The translations under genes and the position numbers were made by a program. From Syntrophomonadaceae bacterium (GTDB lineage: Bacteria > Bacillota > Dethiobacteria > PWVN01), in NCBI GenBank assembly GCA_003561835.1, contig PWVN01000282.1, positions 1 through 6,144 of the forward strand: a stretch of DNA of 6,144 bases, written 5' to 3'. The notes beneath the pieces are model-generated. The model saw nothing but the letters and a program-made list of their open reading frames with translations. It had not been told where the DNA came from and did no database searches. Position 1 is the first letter of the stretch, and the number at the start of each line of letters is the position of its first letter. Shown piece after piece: positions 4,933 through 6,144 of this stretch.

Positions 4933-5830
4933 AAATATCCCTTGTGAAGACCTCTTCAACCAGCGTCTCGCTCAGACGGGTAGCGGACATGATTCTCGGT
5001 ACATGCAGCGGTAATTGCTCTACAGCATGAGCGCTGACAAAAACGAAGGGATTTTGTTGCGGTGGGTACTCTTCGGCGAGGTATGCGAGCGCCTCAGCAG
5101 CATTCGGTAGGGTACTCTCTCCTGCCGGGGGTTTTAACCAGAGCGTTGCGCCAAAGCGCTCAGATGCTGTGGATTGCAAGTCGCGTTTGAGTTGTGCAAT
5201 CGCTCGATTCGTGGCCTCTTGCAGGAACTGTTGTCGCTCCTGCCCGGTATGGATGCGGCAATAGTCGCCGAAGTCACCCCAGCGTAACTCCTCCAACGCG
5301 GCAAAGCAGCGACCAGCGGGGGAGAGGGACTCAAAACGCCCGCCTTCCCAGCGTGCAAATACCGCGCTCAGGTTTCGCTGCACACGCTGCACGAAGTCGA
5401 TACGGGCGACCTCTTCCTCAATCTTATCGCAGCGGTTATTCAGGCGCTGTGCCACTTCTTGCAACCCTTGGCGCGTCTCAAAGGAGTAGTTTGCAAGTGT
5501 AGCCATCTCCTGTTTGATACTATTCACCCGCTCGTTAACCCGCGCAATGGCCAGATGGCTATGCGCCAGCGACTCTGTGAGTTCGGTCAACCAGTGCAGC
5601 GAAGCCTCAACACCGTCGATCAGGGGTGCGTTGATCTCTGCCTGACGTCTGGCACCTTTACCGCTCAGGCCGTCGCGAAGACGTGCGTAGAAGCCACTGC
5701 GCTCTCTTTGTACGCGCTGATGGTCACGAGCCACATCAATGCCATTGGCAAAGTCAACAATAAACTTTTGGTGCAGGCAGGTTAGCACCCGGCAGATCTC
5801 TGCATCCTTTGGTATTGCTGGATAATTCAT
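4925..5830 (-). CDS. rdcB: RdcB/YjcZ-family protein, probable partner of the dynamin-like GTPase (301 aa)
   Basis: A 301-residue soluble protein. Residues about 30-75 are basic and helical (RVQRERSGFYARLRDGLSGKG). About 85-160 is a long coiled-coil-like stretch (RVNERVNSIKQEMATLANY, KIEEEVARIDFVQRVQ). SPAGRCFAALEELRWGDFGDYC (170-191) is a motif I associate, from memory, with the RdcB family (formerly YjcZ). The C-terminal third has ALAYLAEEYPPQQNPFVFVSA, also typical. In E. coli, yjcZ (rdcB) lies next to the dynamin-like gene rdcA/crfC (yjdA), and the pair has been reported to act on a diguanylate cyclase. The same pairing is seen here, which strengthens the call. The start forms an ATGA overlap with the upstream gene and lacks a clear ribosome site, so translation is probably coupled. 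Assignment is by motif memory plus context, not a search. Confidence 0.7.
   Translation of the reverse strand: MNYPAIPKDAEICRVLTCLHQKFIVDFANGIDVARDHQRVQRERSGFYARLRDGLSGKGARRQAEINAPLIDGVEASLHWLTELTESLAHSHLAIARVNERVNSIKQEMATLANYSFETRQGLQEVAQRLNNRCDKIEEEVARIDFVQRVQRNLSAVFARWEGGRFESLSPAGRCFAALEELRWGDFGDYCRIHTGQERQQFLQEATNRAIAQLKRDLQSTASERFGATLWLKPPAGESTLPNAAEALAYLAEEYPPQQNPFVFVSAHAVEQLPLHVPRIMSATRLSETLVEEVFTRDIYA
4938..4943 (-). promoter_or_regulatory. Shine-Dalgarno deciding the patatin start
   Basis: On the - strand AAGGGA (complement of 4938-4943) lies 5 nt before the ATG at 4932-4930, within the end of the rdcB-like gene. It favours the 4932 start over the in-frame upstream ATG at 4959. Confidence 0.65.
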
Positions 5831-6144
5831 GTTGAGGCTTCGGTGTCTTGTAGTAAAGGCTTTATGTCTGTGCTGAGTCCATGACTATCACGGAGTAGGG
5901 GAGGTACGTTTTTTCGCAGTTGCCCGATCCGCTGTGCCAGTACCTTTTGCTCCTCTAGACTAGACTCTTTGTCTCGCATACTCTGCAAGAGGGTGCCACG
6001 AATTGACTCAATCTCAGACTTAAATTGATTAAAATAAGAAGATATATCTTCTTGTAAGGGTTTTTTGATGGACGACGAAATCGACTTTTGAAACTGCTCG
6101 AATGATCGATCAATACCACCTAAAACAGATTTTCGAATCTCTCG
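5827..6144 (-). CDS. Probable dynamin-like GTPase (RdcA/CrfC-like), C-terminal 105 residues only
   Basis: The - strand frame is open from the right edge and ends with TGA at 5829-5827, overlapping the ATG of the next gene. The sequence is a continuous amphipathic helix-rich tail (RSFEQFQKSISSSIKKPLQEDI, FKSEIESIRGTLLQSMRDKE, EEQKVLAQRIGQLRKNVPPLL) ending in a polar tail. SIRGTLLQSMxDKxxSLEEQ... is the kind of C-terminal stalk helix seen in bacterial dynamin-family proteins. The G domain, which would prove GTPase identity, lies beyond the window. The call rests mainly on the adjoining RdcB-like gene and on the helical character, so it is moderate. If right, the protein binds and hydrolyses GTP and assembles on membranes. 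Confidence 0.6.
   Translation of the reverse strand, partial: REIRKSVLGGIDRSFEQFQKSISSSIKKPLQEDISSYFNQFKSEIESIRGTLLQSMRDKESSLEEQKVLAQRIGQLRKNVPPLLRDSHGLSTDIKPLLQDTEAST

Noticed and set aside
5194..5785. Two + strand frames of about 100 residues opposite the rdcB-like gene
   Set aside because: They are antisense shadows; the - strand frame has coherent coiled-coil and family-like motifs and operon junctions.

Overview
The window looks like a piece of a gammaproteobacterial chromosome, possibly a sulfur-oxidising or related environmental lineage. That guess rests on REP-like palindromes of the GTAGG(N)TGGGGTGA, GTAGGTCGC and GTAGGGC(A/G)GAA kinds, on a GC-rich gmd gene beside clearly more AT-rich cassette genes, and on an RdcA/RdcB-like gene pair. 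The genus cannot be fixed from this sequence.

Bases 1-1250 are a piece of an integron-type gene-cassette array read on the + strand. It holds the 3' end of a DNA methyltransferase, a complete attC site, a broken PIN-domain toxin gene with an apparently intact 70-residue partner, a second complete attC site, a zinc-ribbon/two-TM membrane protein, and the left half of a third attC site. No integrase gene lies in the window. The third attC breaks off and is followed by a pair of inverted REP-like hairpins, which appears to be the edge of the array. Bases 1342-1508 are non-coding and carry short inverted repeats arranged as two related copies.

Bases 1509-2600 are a complete, GC-rich gmd (GDP-mannose 4,6-dehydratase), standing alone without the fcl or rmd partner often found beside it. 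After a REP-like intergenic hairpin, bases 2715-3603 hold two overlapping + strand genes: a 75-residue protein of unknown family and an AbiEii-like nucleotidyltransferase. Together they look like a two-gene toxin-antitoxin or abortive-infection module. Another REP-like hairpin lies in the 50-bp gap between this pair and the convergent operon that follows.

Bases 6144-3654 (- strand) are one tightly packed operon that enters from beyond the right edge. In order of transcription it holds the C-terminus of a protein that looks like a dynamin-type GTPase (RdcA/CrfC-like), an RdcB/YjcZ-family protein, a patatin-like phospholipase and a 67-residue four-cysteine zinc-ribbon protein. The junctions are a 4-nt ATGA overlap, an 8-nt overlap and a 1-nt gap, so the four are probably made together. 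A membrane-remodelling GTPase coupled to a lipase and a small metal-binding protein is the most interesting combination here. It could be a membrane-acting defence or stress system, or a c-di-GMP/membrane regulation module. That function is inferred from gene order and motifs only.
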